A stretch of DNA of 11,823 nt from Asaia bogorensis (lineage in GTDB: Bacteria; Pseudomonadota; Alphaproteobacteria; Acetobacterales; Acetobacteraceae), in the NCBI GenBank assembly GCA_945871455.1, contig CAMBXJ010000074.1, positions 1 through 11,823 on the forward strand, read 5' to 3'. Within the stretch, counting starts at the first letter, position 1. Every line of letters begins with the position of its first letter. Shown in pieces: positions 1 through 6,857 of the stretch. Both the position numbers and the translations under genes were made by a program. Under the pieces are notes generated by a model. The model was not told the DNA's origin, did no database searches, and worked only from the letters and a program-made list of their open reading frames with translations.

Positions 1-1
1 C

Positions 2-142
2 TTCCATGGCGTCGCTACCGAGAACCTCCCGGGCTATCTGAGTTGGAGGCGAATGATTGAAGTCCTTGGTCCGGCACCGACACCAGACGCATGGATCATG
101 GCGGCTGCGGGTTTGGGACCATACCAACAGAATTTGAGATAA
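2..142 (+). pseudogene. C-terminal end of a transposase (5' part outside window)
   Basis: An open frame enters from the left edge and stops with TAA at 140-142, giving 46 visible residues. It begins FHGVATENLPGYLSWRRM and ends GPYQQNLR. The pattern 'GVAT..LP.YL.WRR' followed by a short tail resembles the end of DDE-type insertion-sequence transposases. I recognise it from memory as transposase-like but cannot name the IS family. The rest of the gene lies outside the window, so I cannot tell whether the element is intact. It is listed as a fragment because only the end is visible. No terminal inverted repeat or target duplication can be identified with only one end in view. The DNA just downstream is less GC-rich than the rest of the window, consistent with an insertion boundary. 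Confidence 0.5.
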
Positions 143-410
143 GAGCGATCATTTTTGACGGACACCAGCATTCAGGCAACGGAGTGTGCGTGAACGATCC
201 ATGCTCGGCGCGGGCGGAAAATAAGAATCGATGGAAACAATCAAGACTCGTCTCCTAGGACAATGTTGTATCCCAGAAGAGTGACCTCGATCAGAGCGGC
301 GTCAGAAACCCTTATTCCTGTCGAACACCGGTGAACAAATACCGGGATTGCCCCTGAACCAATCTCCACAGAGCGAGCCTCCCGATGCGGTGGTCAGAGC
401 GAGTTCGAAC
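143..410. other. Gene-free strip between transposase tail and monooxygenase
   Basis: No convincing coding sequence is visible on either strand. Base composition is clearly less GC-rich than the neighbouring genes. The right end of the insertion sequence probably lies near its start, but its boundary cannot be set. A small inverted repeat, CCGGT (328-332) and ACCGG (341-345), lies downstream of the minus-strand monooxygenase. It has no T-tract after it, so it is at best a weak terminator. Short open frames here lack ribosome-binding sites and recognisable content. Confidence 0.5.
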
Positions 411-1613
411 CTAATGCCGCAGATGCTCCGGCCGCACGCCCATGCCCATGGCGCGCGCGGGAAAGCGGCGCAGCGTCGGAAACCGCTGCAACAATCGCAG
501 CAGCATCGGCGGCTTGGGGGTCACCGAACCGCGCAGGACGCTGGAGATCACGCGGTTCTGGATCAGCACCTGGATCCGCTGCGTCATTCTGGTGGGAAAA
601 TCGCGGCGGCGTTGAATGGCGGCCAGATCGCCTGGGCTCGCCGATCCCTTGCGCAGGGCCGGCACCAGGACATTGGCCGCGGCGACGGCGTCCTGGATCG
701 CCAGGTTGATGCCGACCCCGCCCACTGGGGACATCGCGTGCGCGGCGTCGCCGATGCAGATCATCCCGGGCAGGTCCCATTTGGGCAGCCGGTTCACCGA
801 CACGGTCAACAGCTTCACGTCGTCCCAACTGGCGATTTCAGCCACGCGGTCCTGAAAATGCGGCGCCAGATGGACCAGATCGGCCCGGAACGCATCCAGA
901 CCAGCAGCCCGCACCCGCTCGATCTGGCCTTTCGGGATGATGAACGCGCATTGCCAGTAGTCGCCGCGGTTGATGTTGATGAACAAGCGGCCGGCGTCCA
1001 CACGTCCCAGGCTCGCCGCCGGGTCGCTGTCCCGCCGCGACAGCCGCAGCCACAGGACATCGATCGGGGCGCCTTGGTCCTCCACCGTCAGTCCAGCCGC
1101 TTCACGCAGAGTTGAACCCCGGCCATCGGCGGCGATGACCAGTTCGGCGCGGATCGCGGTTAGGCCGTCCGGCGTGTCGGCTTCGACGCCCACCACAACG
1201 CCGTTGTCGCGGATCAGGCCGGTGGCCTCGGCCCGCATCATCAGGCTGAAGCTGGGGTATTGTTTGGCCTCGGATGCGAGGAAGTCCAGGAAGTGCCATT
1301 GCGGCATCATGGCGATGAACTTGCAGCGGGTAGGCAGGGTGGCGAAGTCGGCGATTTCAAAATACGCGTCGCCGATCATGGCGCCGACGGTGCGGACTTC
1401 GTCATGCGGTCGGGCCAGAAACCGGTCGAGCATGCCAAGCTCCCCCATGACCTCCAGCGTCGAGGGATGGACGGTATCGCCGCGGAAATCGCGCAGGAAG
1501 TCGGCGTGCTTTTCCAGCACGACCACGTCGATCCCGCCACGGGCGAGCATCAGGCCCAGCATCATCCCGGCCGGTCCGCCGCCGGCGATGCAGACCCGCG
1601 TTGTGATGGTCAT
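411..1613 (-). CDS. FAD-dependent monooxygenase, PHBH/UbiH type
   Basis: A 400-residue flavoprotein hydroxylase of the FAD_binding_3 group. These enzymes use NAD(P)H and O2 to hydroxylate aromatic or polyketide-like substrates in the cytoplasm. Visible motifs in order are the Rossmann dinucleotide fold GGGPAG at 11-16 with acidic E34 ending the second strand, RGDTVHPSTLE at 44-54, the DG motif AADGRGSTLR at 161-170, and the second FAD-binding motif GDAAHAMSPVGGVG at 288-301. Length is normal for the family. I start at the ATG at 1613 because AGGAGA lies 7 nt upstream (1621-1626); a longer frame to 1658 adds only an Arg-rich stretch without a site. It lies 57 nt downstream of the MFS exporter on the same strand, so the two are probably cotranscribed. 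The substrate cannot be read from sequence; a role in modifying a toxic aromatic or antibiotic together with efflux is inference. Confidence 0.9.
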   Translation of the reverse strand: MTITTRVCIAGGGPAGMMLGLMLARGGIDVVVLEKHADFLRDFRGDTVHPSTLEVMGELGMLDRFLARPHDEVRTVGAMIGDAYFEIADFATLPTRCKFIAMMPQWHFLDFLASEAKQYPSFSLMMRAEATGLIRDNGVVVGVEADTPDGLTAIRAELVIAADGRGSTLREAAGLTVEDQGAPIDVLWLRLSRRDSDPAASLGRVDAGRLFININRGDYWQCAFIIPKGQIERVRAAGLDAFRADLVHLAPHFQDRVAEIASWDDVKLLTVSVNRLPKWDLPGMICIGDAAHAMSPVGGVGINLAIQDAVAAANVLVPALRKGSASPGDLAAIQRRRDFPTRMTQRIQVLIQNRVISSVLRGSVTPKPPMLLRLLQRFPTLRRFPARAMGMGVRPEHLRH

Positions 1614-1670
1614 CGCACTGTCTCCTGTCCCTGGGCGCCGCCTTCGCCGCCGAACCACCGCTGATTGTGA

Positions 1671-3203
1671 TCAACCGCGGTTACGCCGGCGCGCCAGCCA
1701 GACCAGCAGCATCGCCGCCGCGGACGTGGCGGTGTAGAGGGAAAACGCATTGAGATAGCCGATCATGGCGGCCTGGCGGTTGATCTCTCGACCGAGGCCG
1801 GCCAGGCCCGGCACGGTTTCAACCGTCCACGCCCCCATGACGGAGGGCAAGGACAGCACGCGATTGTAGAGCGACACCGATTCGGTGAGTCGACCATAAT
1901 TCTCTCCGGTCGATTGGGTCACCAGGGCGAATGCCAGGGAGATGAACAGGCTGGACCCGATGTTGCGCAGCAGATGGAAGACAGCCATGGCCTCCCCCAT
2001 GTAGCGCTGCTGCATGGACGTGAACGCCATCACGCTCAGCGGGACCCAAACGATTCCGGTCGCCAGGCCCTGGACGATGGAGTTCACGAACAGGTCGTCG
2101 GTGCCGATGTTCAGGTCGATTTCCATCAGCCAGACGCCGGACAGGCCCAGCAGGCCGAACCCGATGGTCATGCCGATACGGGGGTCGAGGCGGCCGATGA
2201 ACATGGCGGCGAAGAAGCCGATGGTGCCGCCGATGCCGCGACAGGCGACGATCTGGCCGATCAGTGCGTCCGGATAGCCGGCATGGGTCTGCAACAGGGG
2301 CGGCAGCAGCACCATGGGGGTGAAATTCAGCATCCCGTAGGTGAATACGAGCAAAAGGCCGAGCGCGTAGTTGCGGTCGAGGAGGATGCGGAGATTGAGG
2401 AAGGGGCGGTCGGCGGTCAGGCTGTGTGCGACGAACACGTAAAATGCCAGGCAGGCACCGACGGTTTCGACGATGATTTCGGAGGACTCGTACCAGTCCA
2501 GCCGCTGCCCGCGGGACAGCACAAGCTGGACGCAGCCGATGGCGACGGACAGGCTGATGAATCCGATCCAATCCAGCCGCACTCCGCCGCCGTAGTCTTC
2601 TTTTGGGAAGATCAGATACAGCGCGACCAGCGCCAGCGCCCCCGCGGGCACGATCATGTAGAAGGCATAACGCCAGCTATAGGTCTCGGCCAGGATGCCG
2701 CCGAGGGTGGGTCCGATGACGGGACCCATGACGACGACGGCCATCCCGAAGATAGAACTGACCAATCCCGCCTGCCGGCGCGGGAAGCAGTCCAGCACCA
2801 TGGCGTTGGAGATCGGGATCAGCGGGGCACCAATGCCGCCCTGCATGATGCGCCACAGGATCAGGGATTCCAGCGAATCAGCCTGACCGCAGAGGTAGGT
2901 GGCCAAGGTGAAGCCGCCGACCGAGGCCAGCATCACCTTACGCCGGCCGAAATTGGCGATCAGGAACCCGGCGGTCGGCGTGACGATCGCGGTGGCCAGG
3001 ATGTTGAACGTCGTGCTCCACGCGATTTCGTCGGCCGTGGCGGCCATCGACCCCTGCATCTGCGGCAGCATGGCGGACGCGATCAGCAAGGTCGTCGAAT
3101 ACAGGGTCGAACCGAGGACCACCGATACCATGATCATCACCCGGTGGGGGAACGACAATGCGGCAACCAGGGGCGAGTCGGGGGGGAGGGGGTTGTTGGC
3201 CAT
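1671..3203 (-). CDS. MFS multidrug exporter, DHA2 (EmrB/QacA-like) family
   Basis: A 510-residue inner-membrane protein with many hydrophobic segments, a size and pattern matching the 14-helix DHA2 drug:proton antiporters. Family motifs are visible: the loop 2-3 motif NFGRRKVM at 84-91, RIMQGGIGAPLIPISNAM at 118-135, motif C around VVVMGPVIGPTLGG (156-169) in helix 5, and the DHA2-typical WRYAFYMIVPAG at 177-188. The C-terminus is short and basic (ARRRNRG). The start is the ATG at 3203; no strong Shine-Dalgarno precedes it, so the start is less certain than the reading frame. It is the first gene of a unit with the FAD monooxygenase. A partner membrane-fusion (EmrA-like) gene is not in the window. 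Transport of a xenobiotic or a product of the monooxygenase is inferred. Confidence 0.9.
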   Translation of the reverse strand: MANNPLPPDSPLVAALSFPHRVMIMVSVVLGSTLYSTTLLIASAMLPQMQGSMAATADEIAWSTTFNILATAIVTPTAGFLIANFGRRKVMLASVGGFTLATYLCGQADSLESLILWRIMQGGIGAPLIPISNAMVLDCFPRRQAGLVSSIFGMAVVVMGPVIGPTLGGILAETYSWRYAFYMIVPAGALALVALYLIFPKEDYGGGVRLDWIGFISLSVAIGCVQLVLSRGQRLDWYESSEIIVETVGACLAFYVFVAHSLTADRPFLNLRILLDRNYALGLLLVFTYGMLNFTPMVLLPPLLQTHAGYPDALIGQIVACRGIGGTIGFFAAMFIGRLDPRIGMTIGFGLLGLSGVWLMEIDLNIGTDDLFVNSIVQGLATGIVWVPLSVMAFTSMQQRYMGEAMAVFHLLRNIGSSLFISLAFALVTQSTGENYGRLTESVSLYNRVLSLPSVMGAWTVETVPGLAGLGREINRQAAMIGYLNAFSLYTATSAAAMLLVWLARRRNRG

Positions 3204-3609
3204 CGGCTTTCGAGCAATGCCCCAGCGGCGGACCGATCCACGGGATGCGGGTCACTGAAACGATCGTGTCAGGACCACAATAGGCGGGGGGCCGAAGCCC
3301 GTCGATCCCGTTTTAGACTGGTGGACCGGACCGGTGCGTCTGATACCAGGTTTGCACGCCGGTTCCTCCCGATCGCGGCCGACTGACCGGGGATTCATCA
3401 CGATCGGAAGGCGATGACGCGAGCGTCAACCGGGGAATTGGGCGCATGCACCTTGAGATCAGGATCGCGTCGTTTGGTTTGCTTCGGATCGCAGCCTCGT
3501 GACCGCCATGCGGCTGGGCCGGTGCTTCGCGTTCATCAGACGAGACTTGTGTCGTCCGACGACGCTGTTTACCGTCAGAGTCCCACACGACTCCTGATCG
3601 GGTTCCCAA
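3204..3609. other. 406-bp gene-free region upstream of the MFS exporter
   Basis: No reading frame here looks coding; open stretches are short, rich in Arg/Ser/Thr and lack ribosome-binding sites. As the exporter is transcribed leftward from 3203, this region must hold its promoter, though no clear -35/-10 pair stands out. It contains a perfect 6-bp-arm palindrome (3415-3428) and three adjacent small inverted repeats near the methyltransferase stop (3551-3613). No regulator gene is encoded beside it. Confidence 0.5.
3415..3428. repeat. 14-bp palindrome upstream of MFS exporter (possible operator)
   Basis: The sequence reads TGACGC-GA-GCGTCA: perfect 6-bp arms around a 2-bp spacer. Dyads of this size are typical of dimeric repressor sites (TetR or MarR types), and efflux genes are often controlled this way. 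It sits about 210 bp upstream of the exporter start, far for a simple operator unless the leader is long. No cognate regulator is present in the window. Confidence 0.25.
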
Positions 3610-3613
3610 TCAG
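3551..3613 (-). repeat. Three tandem hairpins at the 3' end of the methyltransferase gene
   Basis: Read on the minus strand, the first hairpin is CTGATTGGG/CCCGATCAG (3594-3613), whose arms pair fully if one U-G pair is allowed and which overlaps the methyltransferase stop codon. It abuts GAGTC/GACTC (3578-3593), and a third, GTCGT/ACGAC, lies at 3551-3563. None is followed by a T-run on the minus strand, so they are not canonical intrinsic terminators. They may protect the transcript 3' end or assist Rho-type termination. Confidence 0.35.
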
Positions 3614-4536
3614 CCAGGAGTGGCGCGGTAACCGCGCGCCTTACCGACCGCAACGAAGTGATGGATGTAATCACGGTAGTTTCCGTGCAGGACCTCGGTA
3701 ACCGCCAGCGGATATTGATCCGCGTACCAGGCGTTATCGAGGCCGAACGGCGCCCGGTTGGCCTTGAACCCAAACCGGATATAGTGATCGCGGCCGGATT
3801 GCAGCCATCCGGCCTTGATCGCATCGGCGACATCGGCGTTGGTCGTGACGTAGAACGCCTCATCTAAGTGGTCCAGCATGTCCTCCAGCCGACGCTTGCC
3901 GCGTTCCGGTCGGCTCAGCTTCAACAGATCCGCGAATACATTTCCAAAGACAAGGTCACGGTCCTCCGCCGGTCGCACCTCGGTGGTCAGACTGCGCGGC
4001 GAGACGCCCTGGTTCTTCTGCGTGAAGACGACGTCCCGGTAACCGACCATCCGCGCCATCTCTTCCAGAGAATTGCGGGTGAACAGATTGACGTGTTGCC
4101 AGTTGTCCCACTCGCCCGTATAGACCCCGGCCATGCCGTCCTCGAAACGCGAATGTCGATTCATGGAGGCGCGCAGACATGGCGTGCTGACGCGGTGAAA
4201 GCAGCCTTCCTTCAGCACCCGCAGAGCCTCTGCCAGAAAGCAAACCTGCTGCTTCTGGCTGATATGTTCGATAAAATCCTCATGGAAGATGAAATCGACG
4301 CTGTTGTCGGGAATTGGCCAGGGCATGTCGGCATAGGGGAAATAGAACACATCGACATGATCGAACCGGTGGTCATTTTCCGCAAGATGCGGCACGACTT
4401 CCAGGTTTACGAAGCTCGGCGCTGGCGACCAGCCGAACCCGACCTGGATCTTGACCGGTTGCCCCGCATCCGCCAGCGCCTGGACGCGGTTCGAGAAACC
4501 ACGCAACTCCTGCTCCTGACTGTCAGGCCTGCGCAT
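3610..4536 (-). CDS. SAM-methyltransferase-like protein with C-terminal glycan-enzyme repeats
   Basis: 308 residues. The N-terminal two-thirds resembles a class I SAM-dependent methyltransferase: the motif I region KIQVGFGWSPAPSFVNLEV (29-46), then PWPIPDNSVDFIFHEDFIEH (72-91), the usual acidic turn and motif IV region, and ALRVLKEGCFHRVSTP (104-119). Motif I has GFG where the family usually has GCG. The C-terminal part holds two related units, about 224-262 and 266-302, of the form '(F/W)Y...(16-18 residues)...HY/HF...G...R', like repeats found in glycosyltransferases and surface-polysaccharide proteins. The ATG at 4536 is preceded by GGGGAG 6 nt upstream (4543-4548), a strong start. A role in methylating a surface glycan or its precursor is inference; loss of methyl transfer is also possible. 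Confidence 0.75.
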   Translation of the reverse strand: MRRPDSQEQELRGFSNRVQALADAGQPVKIQVGFGWSPAPSFVNLEVVPHLAENDHRFDHVDVFYFPYADMPWPIPDNSVDFIFHEDFIEHISQKQQVCFLAEALRVLKEGCFHRVSTPCLRASMNRHSRFEDGMAGVYTGEWDNWQHVNLFTRNSLEEMARMVGYRDVVFTQKNQGVSPRSLTTEVRPAEDRDLVFGNVFADLLKLSRPERGKRRLEDMLDHLDEAFYVTTNADVADAIKAGWLQSGRDHYIRFGFKANRAPFGLDNAWYADQYPLAVTEVLHGNYRDYIHHFVAVGKARGYRATPG

Positions 4537-4582
4537 GATGTTCTCCCCGGGTTGCCGATGGCAAAAAATCCTCTACCGGCGC

Positions 4583-4610
4583 AGAGTAGCAGCGAATGCC
4601 TCGGCTGGAA
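4583..4610 (-). promoter_or_regulatory. Weak candidate promoter for the methyltransferase gene
   Basis: On the minus strand, TTCCAG (4605-4610) and TACTCT (4583-4588) are separated by 16 bp and lie about 50 nt upstream of the methyltransferase start. Both hexamers match sigma70 consensus only partly. It lies inside the 209-bp divergent region shared with the histidine-phosphatase gene. Confidence 0.25.
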
Positions 4611-4745
4611 CCTGCTGGGGAACCCCGTCTCGGGCGAACCTCGCGGCGAGCGCCATTTGATGGGTGGCAGGTCCACGCCGCCGGTATCCGCCGGAGCAGC
4701 CCGCATTGGATTATCGGGTCCGCCCCATGGAGAAACCAAGCCTCG

Positions 4746-5342
4746 GTGTCCCAGGTTCTTTTCATCACCCACCCGGATGTGATCATCGATCCCACCGTGC
4801 CGGTGCCGGAATGGAGGCTGTCGCCCACCGGGCTGGTTCGGCTGCGGGCTTTCGCCGCCCAATCGTGGCTACGCGCGATAGGCTCGATCTGGAGCAGCAC
4901 TGAATACAAGGCCCAGGACGGCGCGGAGGTGCTGGCCTCGGCCTTGGAGCTACCGTGGCGGACGCACCACGGGTTGGGCGAAAATGACCGGTCGTCGACC
5001 GGTTACCTGCCGAGGGCGATGTTCGAGGCGATGGCGAACGCGTTCTTCGCGCAACCCGAAATCAGCGTGCGGGGATGGGAACGGGCGATCGACGCGCAGA
5101 CACGGATTATCGCCGCGGTCCGGGCGGTGGTCGCCGCGACATCGCAGCCAGGCGATATAGCGATCGTCTCGCATGGGGCGGTCGGCGCCTTGCTGCTGGG
5201 GCATCTGTCGGGGCGGTCGATCGATCGTTCCTTGGATCAACCCGCGGGCAATGGCGGCAACTACTTTGCGTTCGACCGGGAGACCTGGCGGCCTACGCTC
5301 TGGTGGCGGTCGATCGACACGGGTCCTGGCACCGCATCCTGA
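4746..5342 (+). CDS. Histidine-phosphatase-superfamily protein with THP in place of RHG
   Basis: A 198-residue protein of the phosphoglycerate-mutase-like (histidine phosphatase) superfamily. The N-terminal catalytic block reads VLFITHPDVIIDP: H9 fits the nucleophilic His, but the usual R-H-G is T-H-P. The second block IAIVSHGAVGALLLG (139-152) carries the second His (H143) in its normal context, and a Glu-rich middle (GLGENDR, 76-82) fits the acid/base region. The usual 'SSP..RA.QTA' reads SSTEYKAQDGAEVLA (50-63), with Lys replacing Arg. I use the GTG at 4746 because homology begins there; the frame extends upstream to 4596 without family-like sequence. GGAG (4729-4732) lies 13 nt upstream, a rather long spacing. 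It is divergent from the methyltransferase. The substrate is unknown. Confidence 0.75.
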   Translation: MSQVLFITHPDVIIDPTVPVPEWRLSPTGLVRLRAFAAQSWLRAIGSIWSSTEYKAQDGAEVLASALELPWRTHHGLGENDRSSTGYLPRAMFEAMANAFFAQPEISVRGWERAIDAQTRIIAAVRAVVAATSQPGDIAIVSHGAVGALLLGHLSGRSIDRSLDQPAGNGGNYFAFDRETWRPTLWWRSIDTGPGTAS

Positions 5343-5367
5343 CGTGGATAGCGATGCAGGTCGTCAT

Positions 5368-5411
5368 GGCGGGCTTGCGCCGCAGTGTTAGAAGCCCCTG
5401 CCCCGCCCGCC
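5368..5411. repeat. 7-bp inverted repeat between convergent genes
   Basis: GGCGGGC (5368-5374) and GCCCGCC (5405-5411) flank a 30-nt loop between the convergent histidine-phosphatase-like and metallophosphoesterase genes. The long loop and lack of a T-tract make it a poor intrinsic terminator; it may be a bidirectional end signal or chance in GC-rich DNA. Confidence 0.2.
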
Positions 5412-5438
5412 AATCCGCTCGTGACACCCGAACGGGGT

Positions 5439-6257
5439 TCAGAGACCGATGAAGGCGACGACGTCGTCTTCCAACACGGCACAACTCAGTTTGCCGCCCA
5501 TGCCGGCGCCGGTGTCCAGACCGATCCTGTTGGGCGTCGTGACCGGTGCCGGATTGTTCGAATGCCCGTGCACCACAACGACGCCGAGGTCACCCTCGCT
5601 CCACAGAAAGGGTTGGCGCATCGTCGTCAGGTCGTCGATGGTCTGCTTGCTCAAGGCAACACCGGGGCGGATGCCCGCGTGCACGAAGAGATAGCCGCCC
5701 TCATGGTGGGTCAACGCCAATCCGCGCAGGAAATCGACATGCGAGGCTGGCAAGGCAGCTTCCCACTGTTCGCGCGGCAAATCGGGGTCAAGGCCCCAAC
5801 TGCGCAGCGAATCCCGCCCGCCGGCCCAAAGCCAATCGGTGGCAGCGGCACGGTCTCCGGCCAGGGCATCGACCAGCATGCGTTCGTGATCGCCCAGGAG
5901 GTTGACCATCCTGACGCCAGCAATCGGGGATCCAGAGGCCAGCAGGGCCACGACACCGGCACTGTCGGGGCCCTGGTCGATATAGTCACCAAGATGCACC
6001 AGGATCGCGGCCAAGGTCGGACGGGCGGCCAGATCCTCGGCGATCGCGGCATGCAGCGCCACAAGACGATCCTTGCAGCCATGCACGTCGCCGATGGCAT
6101 AGACTCGCCGCCCGCGCGGCAGAAAGCCCGGGGCGCGGATGAAGCGCAACGCATCGGCCCGTTCGGCGCTTTGCCGCGGCCCGTTCCAGGTGGGGATCGC
6201 GGCCGCATCCAGGGCCGCGCGCACCCGCGCGCCTCCACGACGAACCGGGCGCCTCAT
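5439..6257 (-). CDS. PPP-type metallophosphoesterase (serine/threonine phosphatase / ApaH-like)
   Basis: A 272-residue calcineurin-like phosphoesterase. The five signature blocks are present in order: GDVHG (56-60), GDYIDQGPDS (90-99), GDHE (122-125), VHAG (192-195) and HGHS (230-233), which would hold two metal ions. Two key positions differ from the PPP consensus: GDxxDRG has Gln for Arg, a phosphate-contacting residue, and GNHE has Asp for Asn, a metal ligand. Such enzymes dephosphorylate phosphoproteins or cleave dinucleoside polyphosphates; the substrate here is unknown. I choose the ATG at 6257; a GTG at 6269 adds four residues and neither has a strong ribosome-binding site. About 50 residues precede the domain, with no signal peptide. 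It is convergent with the histidine-phosphatase-like gene and divergent from the MaoC operon. Confidence 0.85.
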   Translation of the reverse strand: MRRPVRRGGARVRAALDAAAIPTWNGPRQSAERADALRFIRAPGFLPRGRRVYAIGDVHGCKDRLVALHAAIAEDLAARPTLAAILVHLGDYIDQGPDSAGVVALLASGSPIAGVRMVNLLGDHERMLVDALAGDRAAATDWLWAGGRDSLRSWGLDPDLPREQWEAALPASHVDFLRGLALTHHEGGYLFVHAGIRPGVALSKQTIDDLTTMRQPFLWSEGDLGVVVVHGHSNNPAPVTTPNRIGLDTGAGMGGKLSCAVLEDDVVAFIGL

Positions 6258-6290
6258 TGCGTTCCACACCGCGACCCGGCCTTACCGGTT

Positions 6291-6316
6291 TTCCGATTGG
6301 GCCTGTTCCGATTTGG
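6291..6316 (+). repeat. Direct repeat TTCCGATT(T)GG in the MaoC promoter region
   Basis: TTCCGATTGG (6291-6300) recurs as TTCCGATTTGG (6306-6316), start-to-start distance 15 bp. The second copy overlaps the proposed -35 box of the MaoC operon. Tandem repeats placed like this often bind a transcriptional regulator, but chance cannot be excluded. Confidence 0.3.
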
Positions 6317-6333
6317 ATCGGTCCTGCTAGGCT
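6306..6333 (+). promoter_or_regulatory. Candidate promoter of the MaoC hydratase operon
   Basis: A -10-like TAGGCT (6328-6333) lies 16 bp after TTCCGA (6306-6311), a weak -35. Transcription would start near 6340, giving a leader of about 23 nt before the TTG start. The -10 context GCTAGGCT is identical to that before the lyase gene on the other strand. Confidence 0.4.
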
Positions 6334-6362
6334 GTCGACGTAACACGTACCGGAGGAAACCC

Positions 6363-6845
6363 TTGGCCAAGATAACATTCCCCGTCGAAGCGACTCATAT
6401 CATGATGTTCGCCCGCTCGATCGGCGACACCAACCCAGTCTATCATGATGCGGAGGCCGCGAAAAAATCTGAGGTCGGCGGCATCATCGCCCCCCCGAGC
6501 TTCGCGCAAGCCGTCGCACAGTTCGACCCCGACTACCATCTGCGCCCGAAGCCCGGCCAGAAGTGGTTCGGCTCCGGCAAGACCGCCAGCGGGGTGGAAG
6601 GCAAACCGTCCTCCTCGGGCGGCCTGCATGCGGAACAGCATTACGAGTATATCCGCCCGCTGCGTCCCGGCGATGTGCTGACCTGCGAGACCCTGCCCGG
6701 CAAGACCTGGGAGCGTGAGAGCAAGCGTGCCGGGAAGCTGACCTTTCGGGAGCGGGTGACGGAATACCGTGACCAGAATGGGGAACTGGTGATGATCGCG
6801 CGCGGCGTCGGCGTGACGACCGAACGCCCCGTGGACGCGGGTTGA
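6363..6845 (+). CDS. MaoC-family hydratase subunit, FAS1-like dehydratase N-domain
   Basis: 160 residues, a single hot-dog-fold subunit of the MaoC_dehydrat_N (FAS1-like dehydratase) type. Visible features are ARSIGDTNPVYHDAEAA (17-33), IIAPPSFA (41-48) and LHAEQHYEYIRPLRPGDVLT (88-107), which is the family's typical layout. It is expected to pair with the next gene's product to form a (R)-type enoyl-CoA hydratase, the N-subunit mainly shaping the acyl pocket. The start is TTG at 6363: GGAGG (6352-6356) sits 6 nt upstream and homology begins at once (MAKITFPVEA). The frame is open far upstream to 5385, but that part runs antisense to the metallophosphoesterase and has no family sequence. The next gene begins 12 nt after the stop. 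Confidence 0.85.
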   Translation: MAKITFPVEATHIMMFARSIGDTNPVYHDAEAAKKSEVGGIIAPPSFAQAVAQFDPDYHLRPKPGQKWFGSGKTASGVEGKPSSSGGLHAEQHYEYIRPLRPGDVLTCETLPGKTWERESKRAGKLTFRERVTEYRDQNGELVMIARGVGVTTERPVDAG

Positions 6846-6857
6846 GGAGGAACGAAA

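Noticed and set aside
328..345. CCGGT/ACCGG hairpin as terminator of the monooxygenase
   Set aside because: Only 5-bp arms and no T-run in the direction of transcription.
348..1115. 255-codon open frame on the + strand opposite the monooxygenase
   Set aside because: His/Gln/Arg-rich, no motif, and fully antisense to a gene with clear FAD motifs.
1914..3386. 490-codon open frame on the + strand opposite the MFS exporter
   Set aside because: Rich in Gln, Asp, Gly and His with no family pattern; it is the mirror of exporter codons in GC-rich DNA.
3313..3701. Overlapping open frames of about 95 codons in the region upstream of the exporter
   Set aside because: No ribosome-binding site, no hydrophobic or domain pattern, Arg/Ser/Thr-rich like random GC-rich translation.
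3868..4782. 304-codon open frame on the + strand opposite the methyltransferase
   Set aside because: No family motif; the minus strand has the strong ribosome-binding site and methyltransferase motifs.
5385..6362. Upstream extension of the MaoC N-subunit frame
   Set aside because: Runs antisense to the metallophosphoesterase and has no hot-dog sequence; the TTG at 6363 with GGAGG fits the family start.
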